A stretch of 64,000 bases of DNA, taken from the NCBI GenBank assembly GCA_024516155.1, contig JAJJXM010000108.1, forward strand, positions 1-64,000, read 5' to 3'. Position 1 is the first letter of the stretch. Every line of letters begins with the position of its first letter. Below, one piece after another: positions 20,701 to 32,338 of the stretch. The notes below the pieces were generated by a model. The model had not been told where the DNA came from and did not search any database. It was given only the letters and a program-made list of their open reading frames with translations. The DNA is from Pyronema omphalodes (Eukaryota > Ascomycota > Pezizomycetes > Pezizales > Pyronemataceae). Position numbers and translations under genes: made by a program.

Positions 20701-21410
20701 TTATTTATTTATTTATTTATTTGTTCATACACGCACCCAACCTCAAGGTTATGGCGGAATCTACAATTTAAATACAATGTTAAGGACCTGGGTGTGATGC
20801 CAGGTCCCCACTGGGTAAGCCCCAGAGCTGTCAGAGGTTGTTGGGAGTGTAGTCTCCCATTTTTCTTGTGCCTTAGTCCATCTCGCGTCGTCAGTTCCAG
20901 GAGCCCTGTTCACTCAGGGGCCGCCACGCTGGGTCGTTCCCCTCTATCCTCCACCCTTCCCCACCCATTTTTAGCCATTTCTCCGCCTTTATTTCCTCCA
21001 CAAACCAAAACATAACAGAAAAGCAAAGAAAAGATTTAACTCCACCGGGTCAACACCTCTCCTCTTCCCCCCCTCCACCACTACTTCTACTCCTGCCTGT
21101 TTCCCAACTTCCTGCCCCTCCATTACCCCCGCGCCTTGCTCCCCTTGTCCCCTGTGTCTCCTCCGCGTCATCATCTCTCACTTGTCCCCGTCTCCACTCT
21201 CCTCCCCCGCACTCCACGTCTCCCCGCCTCCGCAGCCTCCCCTCTTCCCCGAACTTCCCCATACAACACAGTAGAAAAAACAAGAAAAGTAACCAGCTAC
21301 CATCCCCCGTTGCTCCTCCCATTGCCACCTGTATCGTCCGCTTCCCCTCGCCTCCTTCCCTCCTGCGTCCCCGAAGTACCTATGTATATTTATTTTCTTA
21401 TGTTATTTCT

Positions 21411-21443
<33 letters not shown>

Positions 21444-21775
21444 TTGTTTTGGGTGTGCGCGTGCTCGTCCGTTGGGTCCAGCAGCGTCCCCCAGCCACTG
21501 GTCAGTGTGACACGAGAGTCCTCCTCAGTGGAGAGGGTACTTAGCGTCGTGTGCGCCCATTGGGCGGTCGCGACTTTAGTCTCGGAGATCATGGTTGCGA
21601 GGGCCTTGGTGCCAGCGGTGGTGTAGAAGATGGTGGACAGGGTGAGTTGTCGTCTTCGTGGGAGTTTGAGTATTCGGCGAAGTTCAGTCCGCTGCGTAGT
21701 GAACTGTGGGCAAGATAATAGGAGGTGTTTAGGGGTCTGTGGAGGGTGCATGGGGCATGGGCAGGAGCGGGAGGG
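20701..21775 (-). mobile_element. LINE-A2, 3' part (continues at 30739-31907)
   Basis: The ATAA-type tail starts at 20701, with the hairpin at 20739-20750 and the 3' module and purine-rich UTR (minus strand) to 21412. A long T-run (about 21412-21440) precedes the stop of ORF2. ORF2 is cut at 21775 by LINE-B1. The 13-bp TSD of that insertion (AGGAGCGGGAGGG) is at 21763-21775 and 30739-30751, which proves that the two pieces are one element. Confidence 0.9.
21440..21775 (-). pseudogene. LINE-A2 ORF2 C-terminal end
   Basis: This is the last 110 or so codons of ORF2, after the LINE-B1 insertion. The Cys/His motif SRSCPCPMHPPQTPKHLLLSCP is followed by the conserved tail (TTAGTKALATMISETKVATAQWAH) and a stop at 21440. 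It is the continuation of the RNase H frame that ends at 30752. Confidence 0.85.
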
Positions 21776-22628
21776 TTTGTTTGTTTGTTCTCTCATTACT
21801 TGTTTGCAACCCGAAGGTTATGACAAGGGACAGATAAATACAAAAGAGAAGAAGAAAGAAATGTAAAAGCAAAAACCCAGTCTCCACCTCTACCAGTCTC
21901 CTCCTCTTGATCGTTGTGGTTGTGGGGTCTGTCCCCACTGTTACTAAGGGGGTTTCTTGTCCAAGCGCGTCTGATGTTCCAAGTGCCCTGCTTGCACAGA
22001 GGCCGCCTCGCCGGGCTCCTCCCTTTCCTCCTCCCTTCCCCTTCCCATGTTTAGCCATTTTACCGCCTTTGTTTCCTCCGCGTACAAAAGAAAAAGGTAA
22101 CTCCCGTCGTCCTCCTCTGCCCCTTCCCCGTGCCCCTCTCTCTCCTTTCGCAACGCCTCGCACTCCTCCCGCCCTCCGAACATAAGAAAAACATCGTCGC
22201 ACCCAAACCAAGGAAAGTACAAAGGAAACTCGTCTGCCCTCTCTCGCCTGCCGACCCCGTCATCTCCCTTCCTGTGCACCATTCCACCATCCGTTCCCTT
22301 CTCACCCGCCGTACCATAAAACAACTCCAACCTGTAAGATAAACAATTGAAAGACAAAGAAAAGAAAACTCAAAACACCCGAACCCCAAGCAGACCCAAG
22401 CAACGACCCCAGCCCGATCCCGTCACCGCGTGCCCGTTCCCTTTCTCTCCGTCTATCCCTCTTCTACCTTCCCCTTTTGCTTGTTCCTTTTTTTTTTTTT
22501 TTTTTTTTTTTTTTCTTCCTTTTTTTTTTTTTTTTACAAAACAGAAATCCTAAGTAAGAAAGCACTGCAAAATCAGCGCGCGCGAAAGTTCCTAAGGTAC
22601 TGCGGTCAGTGTAGTCAGCGGTAGGGGT
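21776..22628 (-). other. LINE-B1 3' UTR
   Basis: No gene. On the minus strand the ORF2 stop is followed by about 80 bases, an A-rich tract (T-runs at about 22488-22536), a purine-rich stretch, and the shared 3' module ending in the TTCG hairpin and CAAA repeats. Confidence 0.8.
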
Positions 22629-25600
22629 CTATCCCCTTCTGCGAGGCTTCTCTAGCCGGGAGTGTGCCCAGGTCGAGGTAGCAACCTTGGTTGCAGAGAT
22701 AAAGGTGGAAAGAGCCTTGGTGCCGGAGGGGGTGTCCAGAATGGTGTGTAGGTTGATCCGGGAGTGTTGTCTGAGTTTGAGGTCCTTCCTGAGTGTGGAG
22801 CGAGCGGCCTGGAAGTCGGGGCAGCTCAGGAGGAGGTGTCGAGGCGTCTGCGGTGGATGGATTGGGCAGCTGCAGCTGCGGGAGGGGTATGCGTCGGATG
22901 GAGGGTGGGCCAAGCAGTTGAGGAAGTACCCGTGGCCGGTGCGAAGACCCAGGATTGCAGTTGATATCCAGCGGGGGTTTTCGGTGTACGCAGTGTCCAT
23001 TTTGCGGCGGTGTGTGGCGGCGTACGTGCGCGGTCGGGGGGAAGAGGTGAACCAGGTAGCCCAGTCTTCGGTGTACCTCTCTCGAGCGCGGCGGCGCAGC
23101 CAAGTGAGGGATATCGGTATTTGTCGGCGTGGCGGTACTGTTGTCGCCTGTCGGGCCAGTTCGTCGGCGGCTTCGTTTCCGGGGACGCTAGTGTGTCCTG
23201 GGACCCAGTGGATGGTAATTGAGGTACCGTAAGTGTGAAGGTCGTGAGCGGTGTTGTGGATGGCCCAGGCGAGCTCCTGGCCGGGGCCTAGACAGAGGTG
23301 AGAGGCTCGACGTATCGCGGCTTGGTTGTCGGTAAAAACTCGGATGTGTTTGTCGTATAGGACGTTGCGTCGAATATGTGTCAGGCATGTCCGGAGTCCT
23401 TCGTGGATGGCCATAACTTCCGCGTCGAAGACTTCTGTTCTGTCGCCCATGGGCACTATGGAGTCGACAGGACGTGGCAGCCCGTGGGGGATGGTGTATC
23501 CTGCGCCTGTTATACCGTCAAGTTGAGAGCCGTCCGTGTACAGTAGGATAGTATCCGATCGTTGGCGAAGGGCGTGGAGGAGGAGGAGGTGGTCGTCGGC
23601 AGCTTCAGCCTTCGGGGAGGAGGAGATGTCGATCGTTAATGTAGGGGCGAGGTCGTCGTCGGGGATGTTTTGGGAGGTGTCCTCGATTTCGGCGTTTGGT
23701 TGGACCCACGGGGTGAGGGTGCTGATGACGTGCAGGAGGCGGGACGGGGCTTGTCCTGGGACGTGCCACGGGTGGTCGTACTCGGTGTCCGGGTTGATGG
23801 AGGCATCCTCGATACTCGGGGCGGGAAACGAGACGGGGCAGCGTGTGATGATAGGGTGCGAGGCGGGTAAAGTGAGGGTGCGCAGGGCGTGTTTCCGCTG
23901 GCGGTTGTCAAGACGTATTGTGACGGGGGGGAGTGCGGATTCATTGTGGAGGGCCAGGATCGGAGTAGAGGTGAAGGCGTTGAGAATCCTGCGGAGGGCG
24001 GTGTTCTGTTGATTCTGGAGGGTGCGGGCAAGGTCTTTTTGTTGGTTCCACCATATCTCTGCGCCGTAGTCTGCTCTCGACTGGACACACGCCTGGTAGA
24101 TTAGTCTCGTAGCAGCGGGGGACAGACCTGTTTCGTACCGTGCTAACCTACACAGTGCGTTCAGAGTTCTTTGCGCGGCGGTTACTCGTCTAGCTACATG
24201 TTTTCTAAAGTTAAGTTTCCTATCTAAATACAGGCCTATCCACCTCACAACATCCTTCTCTCCTCCTTGTGTTCCCGGTGTGATAACTGTACCGTTTGGT
24301 AACTTAACTTTTTCCTCCTCAGTGATGCTGTCGGTGCGTGCCCAGTGGAAATGCAGGAGCTCTGACTTGGCATCGTCAAATGCAACGGCGTTTGCGTCGG
24401 CCCACCGAAAGGCTGTTGTCGTAATGTTCTCAAGTGCGCGGGCGTTCGCTTTTCTGGTGCGTCCCTGGACGACGATCGCTACGTCGTCAATGTAGCTAGG
24501 TGTCCAGGCGTACGGGTGTACCTGCGCTAGTTCGTCGAATAATGGGCGGAGGTATAATAAGAAAAGTATGGGGGATGCAGGGGAACCTTGTGGGATGCCT
24601 GTTTGCACTGGGCGTTGCGTGTCAGTTCGCCCGTCGAACGCTAGAGCGATCGTGCGATCTGCGAGGAAAGACTGGCACCACGATACTACTGGTCGCGGGC
24701 ACCCAAGCTGTCGTAATGTTTGTTGGAGGCGGTCAGCAGAGACGTTGTCGAACGCTCCACGAACTTCGAGGAAGAGGGCAGCGGTTAGCATTCCGTGAGA
24801 TTTCCCAATCTCGACGTCGTGCACCAGCGCCATCGCCGCGTCAATTGCTGATCTCTGCGGGCGTCCACCTACTTGCTCCCTATGTAGTAAGTCGTGAGAG
24901 TCTGCCATCGTGCCTAGGCGAGTGGCCATTAGTTTTTCGAGGGTCTTCCCAAGGCAGTTTAGGAGCGCAATCGGACGGTATGCCTTTGGATTGCTGTAAT
25001 CCGGCTTGTTCGGTTTGGCGATAATGACTGTGGTGGCCTGGCGCCAGCATCGCGGATGGTAGCCTACCGTCCCTAATGTGGCGTAGAGGTTGTTCATGTG
25101 TTTGGGGATGGCAAGGTATGCTTGGCGCAGGCAGCCGAATGTGAGCCCATCGGGTCCGGGCGCCTTCGTCGGCGAGGAGGAGAATATCGCTGTTTCTACC
25201 TCTGTCGGTGTAAAGGTTGTCCACTGCAACTCGCGGCGCGGGGGGGAGGACGGACGGAGGCGGTGGTGGCGGCGGCGGGGGAAACAACTTTTGGAAGGCC
25301 TCTACCTTTGCGTCGAAGGAGCTGCAGATTGTTTCTTGGCCGTTTATCGTTGCGCGGAGGTTTGGTGTTAGCTGAGCACGCCGAGGGTTGGTGTACCTAA
25401 ACGCCTGCCACACATCGGGTCCTTCGGCTTGGGAAAGATATTCCTTCCACTTTGCATCTTTCGCCGTTCGAATGGTCCTGTGGTATTCGTTTCGGTGTTG
25501 TTTGTAGTTTAGGTGGGATCTGTCGTCACGTTTGCGTTTCCACTTACGTCTTGCTTTGGTCATCTTTTTCCTTGCCTCGGTGACTTCTGCGGCCCACCAT

Positions 25601-26550
25601 CTCTTCGATTGTGGGGTCACTTGTAGTACGGGGGTGGACGTAGTCGCGGCATTAAGGATGGCATCACGTATTGATTCCGCCCACGCATCGAGGTTGTCTG
25701 TGGTAGGGTGGTTGCGGTATTGTGTCCATGATGGTGTGAGGGCTAAGCACGAGGCACGGAGGGTTTCGGCGAAGAGCTCCCAATCCGTCTTTTTCCAGTT
25801 TAGTCGGTTTGTTGGGGGGGTTGTTTCAGCGTCTGGGTGGGTTGTGTGCACTTCGAAACGTATGACTTCATGGTCAGATCCCGTAGCGTTGTCGTCGTCA
25901 ATTGCCCAGTTGATTGTTTCCTCTGCCATGTGGGGCGATGCTAGGGTCAGGTCGAGGACGGAAGAACTGCGGCCTTGGTTGTAGTAGTAGGTGGGAATGT
26001 CAGGGACGGACACGAGGGTCCAGTCTCGTTGTTCGATGAGGTCAACTATTTCGGTGGCGCGGGTGGGGGAACGTGTGGAGGAGTTCCACAGGGCATGGTG
26101 AGCGTTGAGGTCACCTGTGATGATGCACCTGCGGGGGAGGGGGAGGGGGGTGAGGGCTCTCGGGATGGTATAAATATTGCTTTCGGGGTGTTTTTCGTTG
26201 TACATATTAAGAAGAAAGAAAGAAGGAATTAAGTCGGTGCCTACCTCAAGGACCTGAAGGTCAGGATCCGCGCATATATCGGTGCGCTGAGAAACCCTGA
26301 GGTATGGGTTTGTCCTGGTCACATAGGCGGCTGTTCTGTTGGTGGTTCTGTCCCCACGCGGTGGCAAGACCAGTGTGAACGATGGGTGTGTGGTGGCGTA
26401 TGTTATGTCGGTAATGTGAATTTCTTGTATTAGGATTATGTCGGCTGTGTTGTGTGCGCTATTCAGCAGCGCATCGAGTGCTGTTCGTTGTCGGTTCACG
26501 TTGTGGGAGACGATCCGTATGGTTGCTGCCAGTCTGTTGTAGCTAGACAT
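22629..26550 (-). pseudogene. LINE-B1 ORF2: endonuclease, RT, RNase H; one frameshift and a motif-A change
   Basis: The frame opens at 26550 (MSSYNRLAATIRIVSHN). The N-terminal endonuclease has IQEIH, GDLNAHH and GSDHE. A run of seven G at 25240-25246 (six in LINE-B2) shifts the frame inside the Pro-rich linker, and the RT and RNase H halves are then open to 22629. In RT motif A the normally catalytic Asp is replaced: FLEVRGAFD instead of FLDVRGAFD (codon 24765-24767). PSYIDDVAIV, YTDGSQ and HWVPGH are intact. The C-terminus holds CSCPIHPPQTPRHLLLSCP. The frameshift and the Asp-to-Glu change both argue against activity. Confidence 0.9.
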
Positions 26551-28293
26551 GGGCGTTCATCTCAGTGTCTCTGTCGGCTGGGTTGGGTGGGGCGGCGGCG
26601 GGGTTTTGTGACGCTGTCCAGGCTTCTTTGAATATGCGGATGCGTACGGGGCATTGCTTGCTGAAGCCTGGGTGGTCGAGGTCAGGGAGGTTGGCGTCCG
26701 CGCAGTTTTTGCAATGGTATCTAGTGTGCTCACAACTCTTACCTTTGCCTTGGGGGCAGTCGTTGCAGGTGTGGTCGTCCGTGGGGTGGTTCTGGCCGCA
26801 GATGCCGCAGGTGGGGCCTTGCGGTCCAGTGCAGTTGGTGTAGTGGTGGCCAAAGAGCAAGCAGCGCCGACACTGGTCGGTCCGTCGGGCAGAGTGGTAC
26901 TCGGTGACTCTTCGAGGCTCGAAGAGTACCATGACTCGTTTGCGCTTCAGGAGTGCGAGCTCTTCGGCGGTACGTACCGCAATAACCACACTGGACGCTT
27001 CCTTTCCCACACACTTCTCCGCGGTCGTCATATATCGGGGGGGTTGCGCCAGGGTGACAGGTCCGTTGCTGCGTTCGATCTCCTCCTGGAGGATGCGCAT
27101 TCCGTCGGGGGTGTCTGGGTATAGGTCTGTGGGGATGCCGTGAACTGCGAGTTTGTACCAACGTTCGTTCAGGCGGGGTTCGGATAGGGAGGTGTGGACT
27201 GTCTGCGTGGCTGTCTGTATCGTAACTAAGTTCTCTATCAGCTCTGCCTCAGTTGTGTTGTCCGACATGGTTAGCATAAGGTTCCCTTTCGAGGTTTGTC
27301 TTATCGTAGTTACCCCCATGTGGGGTGGAGCCCGGGACTTAGCCAACGCGGTGTTGATGGCGATTCCTATGTCAACCCTGGTTTTCACGTTGAGGTCAGA
27401 GGGGTTGGTGCACGGTACGATGATGGACTGGGGGCGCGGTCGGGTTGGTCGTTGGGTTGGGCGTGTAGTCGGGGTTCGTCGAGGGGCGTGGTCGGAGGAG
27501 AGGAGGTCGCTTGCTGCGTTTCCGCTGGTCCAGGGTGCTGCTGGTTTGCTCGTTGCTGGTGGGTTCTGACGGCGGGGGGTGGTGGTGGTCGGTAGGGGGA
27601 TGTTATGGTGTCGGAGGGTGGCTTCCAGCATTCGGCAGCGCTCCTTCAACTGTTGGAGTTCGTCGGGAGGTTGGGGGGCAGTGGTTGTCGGTCCGGGGTG
27701 GGGTTGTTGCTGGGGTTGTTGCGGCGAAAGTTGGTTGGGTTTGGTGATTTTGTCGATTCGTCTGTTGATGGTGTCGATGGATTGAACTATGGGGCGAAGG
27801 GCGTCGTTGGTGGTTTTCGAGATCATGGTGGCGATGGTGGCGAGGAATTCGTCGCTTGGCTGGAGTGTTGATTCGTATTCCTCTTCGTCGTCAAGGTCGG
27901 TGTCGGAGTCGATGTCAATGGGGTCTGGTAGGGTGGGGGTATCGTCGAGGTTGCGTATATCGGGGTTGTTATCGAGGTGAGCAATGGCGGCGCGTTTCAT
28001 GTCCCCGGCAGTGCGTCGGAGGATGTGGATGTCGGATTTGGAGACTCTGCTGAGGCGGGCGGTGTTGCGGGTGGAAGAGGAGGTAGTCTTTCTGCGGGAG
28101 GGGGCGATGGTGGAGGATGTGCCTGCGTGGGGGCGTCTGCGCGGGCGAGGGGGTCGGTGGACATCGCAGAGGTGGGGTCGATGGTTATGATTTGGTGTCT
28201 TGGGGTTGTCGGGATTTGGGTGGCAGGGCTGCAGGTGTTAACTGGTACCTGCATAAGCGAGGGGTTCGGCGGGAGGGGCGAATTAGCGTCCAT
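26543..28293 (-). pseudogene. LINE-B1 ORF1 (RNA-binding Gag-like protein), one frameshift
   Basis: The start MDANSPLPP is at 28293. A frameshift near 28125-28140 separates the first 50 or so residues from the remaining open frame (28000 to 26543). A short coiled coil (TNDALRPIVQSIDTINRRIDKI) precedes a Pro/Thr-rich linker, a conserved RWYKLAVHGIPTDLYPDTP block and a C-terminal array of Cys/His motifs (CRRCLLFGHHYTNC, CGICGQNH, CKNC) expected to bind the LINE RNA. The stop overlaps the ORF2 start by 8 nt. Confidence 0.85.
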
Positions 28294-28330
28294 CGCTAAA
28301 TCGGGATCTCCGTAAGCGAAGGCTACGGGT

Positions 28331-28336
28331 CACGTG
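28331..28336 (-). promoter_or_regulatory. CACGTG box upstream of LINE-B1 ORF1
   Basis: This palindromic E-box-type hexamer lies 43 bases before the ORF1 ATG. The same spacing is found in LINE-D (32296-32301) and LINE-B2 (46882-46887). It is a candidate binding site for bHLH or similar factors; the function is inferred. Confidence 0.4.
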
Positions 28337-28596
28337 AGAGGCTCTGGTTAAGCGAGAGAAAGTTTTCGCGAAGAGAGGGGGTCCGAAAGGGGGGAAATTT
28401 TGGGGTCCACCACAACCAGTGCTGCTGGTGAAAGGGGAATTTGGGGAGGGGGAGAATTCGGTATGCCGAGACCGAATATGAGGTTTGTATGATGATCGGA
28501 GGGCGGGTGGTGGGGCGGCGTTGATGGAAAGGTCCGTTGACCGGTCCGGAGGTCCCAGAATCGCGTTTTTCCGCTGAAACTCAACGGTAAACGGGG

Positions 28597-30578
28597 TTTG
28601 TTTGTTTGTTCTCTCATTACTTGTTTGCAACCCGAAGGTTATGACAAGGGACAGATAAATACAAAAGAGAAGAAGAAAGAAATGTAAAAGCAAAAACCCA
28701 GTCTCCACCTCTACCAGTCTCCTCCTCTTGATCGTTGTGGTTGTGGGGTCTGTCCCCACTGTTACTACGGGGGTTTTTTGTCCAAGCGCGTCTGATGTTC
28801 CAAGTGCCCTGCTTGCACAGAGGCCGCCTCGCCGGGCTCCTCCCTTTCCTCCTCCCTTCCCCTCCCATTTTTAACCATTTTTCCGCCTTTATTTCCTCCA
28901 CAAAGCAAAAACAAAACCAAAGCAAAGTTCAACAGCCGCCGGGCCACCCGTGCCCCCACTCTCCTCTCCTCTCTCCCCTCCTCCGCCGGTGTCTCCTGAC
29001 TCTTTGCCCTTTGAGACACCCGGGCCCGCCCTGCCCCTCTTCTCCTCCCCTCTCTCCACTTCTCCTTCCTTCTTCCTCAGTCTTCTCGCTGCTCCCCCTC
29101 GCCTCTCTCCCCTTCTTGTCGGTGGTGTCGTAAGTCCAAGATTGCCATTCCCAAGCACAATCTGGACGTTGATGCCTCCGCTCTTGACGACTTCTGCCCA
29201 AGTCTTCTTTGCAGAGGAGGCTGTCGTTCTGGGTTGGTGGGTATTCTTTCCCCGGCCACCATTCTTTGTTGTAGGGGTCTTGCTGGGTGTCGCTGCCGTA
29301 GGTGTCGTCTTCTTCGCTTTCCGCGTCTTCCTCTGTGTAGCCTTTGCCTCCACAGTCTTCCATGCGTCGGTCTCAGCAGGGGCAGTGCTTGGGGCGTTGG
29401 GTAGAGGTGTGTCCTGAGCAGATGGACTGTCAGGGTGAGGTTCCGGTGTCGCTTCGGTCGACGTGATCGCGAGGAGAGGTAGGGGGGACATAGGCTTGAG
29501 GGCATCAAGCTTGTCCTCGGCGGCGGTAGTCGCATGTTTCGAGTGCATGAGGCTTCGCACCGGTGATGCCGCTCTCGGTTTGTGGTTCACCGGTCTTCTG
29601 GTCGTTGGTGAGGTGGGTTCGGTGTTCTGGTCGCTTCCCCGTCGCTTTCGCTTGCCAGGAGGGTTGCGAACAGCGTCCAGGACATCCTGAATGTCATGTT
29701 GGACGACGGACAGTTGCATAGTCATCTCTTCCATCGCTGAGGAAGAGGCCGTGAGGTTCGGTGAGGGGGGCGCCGAAATGACTTGTTGCTGTTCGTCGAT
29801 TTTCTTCGTCAGGGCGTCCACAGCAGCCTTGAGAGCCGCTGTTTCTGCCTGTGTAGAGCCGTATGCTGCGCGCAGCTTCGTGTTTTCGCCGAGCAGAACG
29901 TTGAATTTCGTCATCATGACGTCGAATCTGTGGCGCATCTCATCGCTGTTGTTGCGTATGGTGTCATCGAGGGTATTAAAGCGTCGCTGTGTATCCCGGT
30001 GGATCTGTTGTATCCCCAGGAAGTTGGCTCCAGTGAGTTCGGCGTGATTGTTTTCAAACAGTTGATCTAGGGCGTCATAGTCGTCACCAACTGCGACTGC
30101 CTCGTTAATTGCAGATACGAAGAGGCGACGGTAGGTTCTGAACCGGCTGTGTTCAGTTGTCGCCTGTTGCTGCTGTGTTGAGGCCGAAGGAACTGGTGAT
30201 CCTGCCAAGACCACGCTCTGGAAGGGCTTTCCAGCGATGGTTCCATCAACTTCATCAACTTTTCCATCTCTTTCATCAAATGTAGGATTGGATCCATCAT
30301 GAGGAAGGTCGGCTAGAACATTGTACGCGTTTTCGGACCGTTTCGATCGTCGGGCGTTGTTCTGTCGTTGTTTTGGCGACATTTCGTGAGGTGGGGTAAG
30401 CCAAAACTCGTGAAAACTCTGATTTTGCGACAAAAGTCAACAAAAACAACGTAGAATTCCCTGAAAATTCAGAGAATAACGTAACAGAGTGCTGCGAATC
30501 CGAATCCGATGAGAAAACCGGGGTTTCGGTGCTCGTTGTTGAGAATGCAGGGGGGGGGTCGCCGTTGCCGTGTGGTAT
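28597..30578 (-). mobile_element. HAL1-like copy h5, full length, (CAAA) tail
   Basis: It is inserted in the 5' UTR of LINE-B1, with the 18-bp TSD ACTCAACGGTAAACGGGG at 28579-28596 and 30594-30611. Fifteen bases (30579-30593) of unknown origin lie between the element's 5' end and the TSD. The hairpin is at 28629-28640. Confidence 0.92.
28889..30382 (-). CDS. HAL1-like coiled-coil protein (h5), stop lost and C-terminus extended
   Basis: The ATG at 30382 starts MSPKQRQNN and the frame is open throughout. The usual TAA after GGPAAV has become GAA, so the frame reads on to add ELCFGFVFALWRK from the 3' UTR and stops at 28889. The layout matches the other copies: an acidic N-terminus, a coiled coil (about residues 125-245), a basic GKRKRRG patch, a Pro/Thr-rich region, TWAEVV and an Arg/Glu/Gly-rich tail. 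No RT, endonuclease or protease motif is present. Its sequence is close to h4. Confidence 0.8.
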   Translation of the reverse strand: MSPKQRQNNARRSKRSENAYNVLADLPHDGSNPTFDERDGKVDEVDGTIAGKPFQSVVLAGSPVPSASTQQQQATTEHSRFRTYRRLFVSAINEAVAVGDDYDALDQLFENNHAELTGANFLGIQQIHRDTQRRFNTLDDTIRNNSDEMRHRFDVMMTKFNVLLGENTKLRAAYGSTQAETAALKAAVDALTKKIDEQQQVISAPPSPNLTASSSAMEEMTMQLSVVQHDIQDVLDAVRNPPGKRKRRGSDQNTEPTSPTTRRPVNHKPRAASPVRSLMHSKHATTAAEDKLDALKPMSPLPLLAITSTEATPEPHPDSPSAQDTPLPNAPSTAPAETDAWKTVEAKATQRKTRKAKKTTPTAATPSKTPTTKNGGRGKNTHQPRTTASSAKKTWAEVVKSGGINVQIVLGNGNLGLTTPPTRRGERRGGAARRLRKKEGEVERGEEKRGRAGPGVSKGKESGDTGGGGERGEESGGTGGPAAVELCFGFVFALWRK

Positions 30579-30738
30579 GATCCGTCTCCACGCACTCAAC
30601 GGTAAACGGGGATTCGGGCCTGGAAATCGGGATTCGGGGTAAACTGAGTGCGATAATGCGATTTCCGTCGGCAGAGCCGGGAAATTTGAGGTTGTTGTCG
30701 AAAATGCAGGGGGGGGTCAGCGGTTGCTGTGTGGTGTG

Positions 30739-31907
30739 AGGAGCGGGAGGGGTAGCGATCGGTGGGGGGGTGCGGGAGGCAATCCAGGAAATACCCGTGG
30801 CCGGTTCGTAGTCCCAGTATGTCTGTGGAAATCTTGCGTGGGTGGGAGGTATAGGCGGGATCGAGGGGTCGACGGTGGGGGGCGTCGTAGGTTTTCGGCT
30901 TCTTGCCTGAGGTGTACCCGTCGATCCAGTCGGTAATAAATTGCTCCCGAACTCGCCGTTGGATCCCAGACAGGGAGACTGGGGGCAGCGCGGTGGGGGT
31001 GACGGAGGTTGCTCTCTTCGGGAGGAGGTTGGCGGAGTCATTGCCGGGTATGTCGGTGTGTCCCGGGACCCGATGGAGGGTGACAGTCGTTTGTTGTTGG
31101 TGAAGGGAGGAGGCTATTTCGTAGATTGAGAGAGCGAGTTCCTGTCCCGGGCCGTACGTGGTGCGGGAGGTGCGGAGGATCGCTGCCTGGTTATTCGTGA
31201 ATATGTGAATATGGCGGCGGTTGAGGTTGTTGAGTCGAAGGATATTTAGGTAGCTCGCGAGGCAGTCGTGGATGGCACGCAGCTCTGCATCGAAGACTTC
31301 CGCTGTGTCACCCATGGGGATAATTACGTCGAGTCGTCGCGGTAATCCGTCTGTAATACTGTATCCCGCGCCGGTGCGACCTTCCAGCTGGGATCTGTCT
31401 GTGTATGCGATGACGTTGGTCGGGTCGGTTCGCAAGGTGTTAAGGAGTTTGTTGTGTTCGACGGCCGCATCGGTCTTGGGAAGGGGTGAAATTGACATTC
31501 GGATGGGGTTGCGGCGCCATGGGGTGTGGTTTGGGTGAGCTGTATTCTCGATATCGTTGTCGGGTAGCACCTATTTGCTCACTGATGGTAGCATGCTGAC
31601 GAGACAGGACGGGGCGTTACCGGGGGACTGCCAGGGGTGGTCGTACTCGTAGGGGTTGCATATGGAAGTGTGGAGGTGTAGGGGCACGGGGAAGGAGGAG
31701 GGGCAACGTTTCACAACGGGGTGGTGAGGGGGGAGGGAGAGAAGGCGGAGGACATATTTCCGGGTGCGGTGTTGCAAGCAGACTGAAAAGGGGGGTATAG
31801 CGGCTTCATTGTGGAGGGCGATTATCGGTGTCGAGTGGAATGCGTTTAGGATTCGTTGGAGGGCTGAGTTTTGTTGGGTTTGAATGAGGTTGGCGAGACG
31901 TTTTTGA
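30739..31907 (-). pseudogene. LINE-A2 ORF2: thumb/linker and RNase H (continues at 21775)
   Basis: On the minus strand it starts at about 31907 (QKRLANLIQTQQNSAL) and runs through the linker. An in-frame TAG near 31571 replaces a Trp (TGG to TAG) before VLPDNDIENTAHP. RNase H follows, with YTDRSQLEG (the DGS motif is altered to DRS), TEVFDAELRAIHDCL, IFTNNQAAIL (Asp changed to Asn) and HRVPGHTDIPGND. It is cut at 30751 by LINE-B1. Two catalytic-motif changes and the stop show decay. RT and endonuclease are not in the window. Confidence 0.85.
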
Positions 31908-32295
31908 GGGGAACAACAGAAACCGCTGACCCCCCCCGGCATTTTCGACAACAACCTCAAAATTTCCCGGCTCTGCCGACGGAAATCGCTTTATCGCACT
32001 CAGTTTACCCCGAATCCCGATTTCCAGGCCCAAATCCAGGTTCACCGTTGATTTTCAGCGGAAAACCGCGATTCTGGGACCTCCGGACCGGTCAACGGGC
32101 CTTTCCATCAACGCCGCCCCACCACCCGCCCTCCGATCATCATACCAACCTCATTTTCGGTTTCGGCATACCGAATTCCCCCCCTCCCCAAATTCCCCTT
32201 TCGCCAGCAGCACTGGTTGTGGTGGACCCCAAAATTTCCCCCCTCTCGGACCCCCTCTCCTCGCGAAAATTTTCTCTCGCCTAACTAGAGCCTCC

Positions 32296-32301
32296 CACGT
32301 G
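32296..32301 (+). promoter_or_regulatory. CACGTG box upstream of LINE-D ORF1
   Basis: It lies 43 bases before the ORF1 ATG, at the same position as in LINE-B1 and LINE-B2. Confidence 0.4.
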
Positions 32302-32338
32302 ACGCGTAGCCTTTGCTTACGGAGATCCCGATTTAGCG

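Larger units (their letters stand above)
21776..30738 (-). mobile_element. LINE-B1, near full length, carries a HAL1-like insertion
   Basis: The 5' end (ACACCACACAGC, minus strand) is at 30737 and the (CAAA)n tail at 21776, with the hairpin at 21808-21819. It is flanked by the 13-bp TSD AGGAGCGGGAGGG, plus one extra G at the 5' junction. The order on the minus strand is 5' UTR (split by HAL1-like copy h5), ORF1, ORF2 and 3' UTR. Its 5' UTR and most of ORF1 resemble LINE-D, while the end of ORF1 and ORF2 are almost identical to LINE-B2, so it is a mosaic. Confidence 0.92.

Noticed and set aside
21136..22553. Pro/Ser-rich frames on the plus strand between LINE-A2 and LINE-B1
   Set aside because: They lie in inverted 3' UTRs and T-runs; composition artefacts.
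22687..28315. Plus-strand Gly/Val/Arg-rich frames across LINE-B1
   Set aside because: They are antisense shadows of ORF1 and ORF2, with the same shadows opposite LINE-B2.
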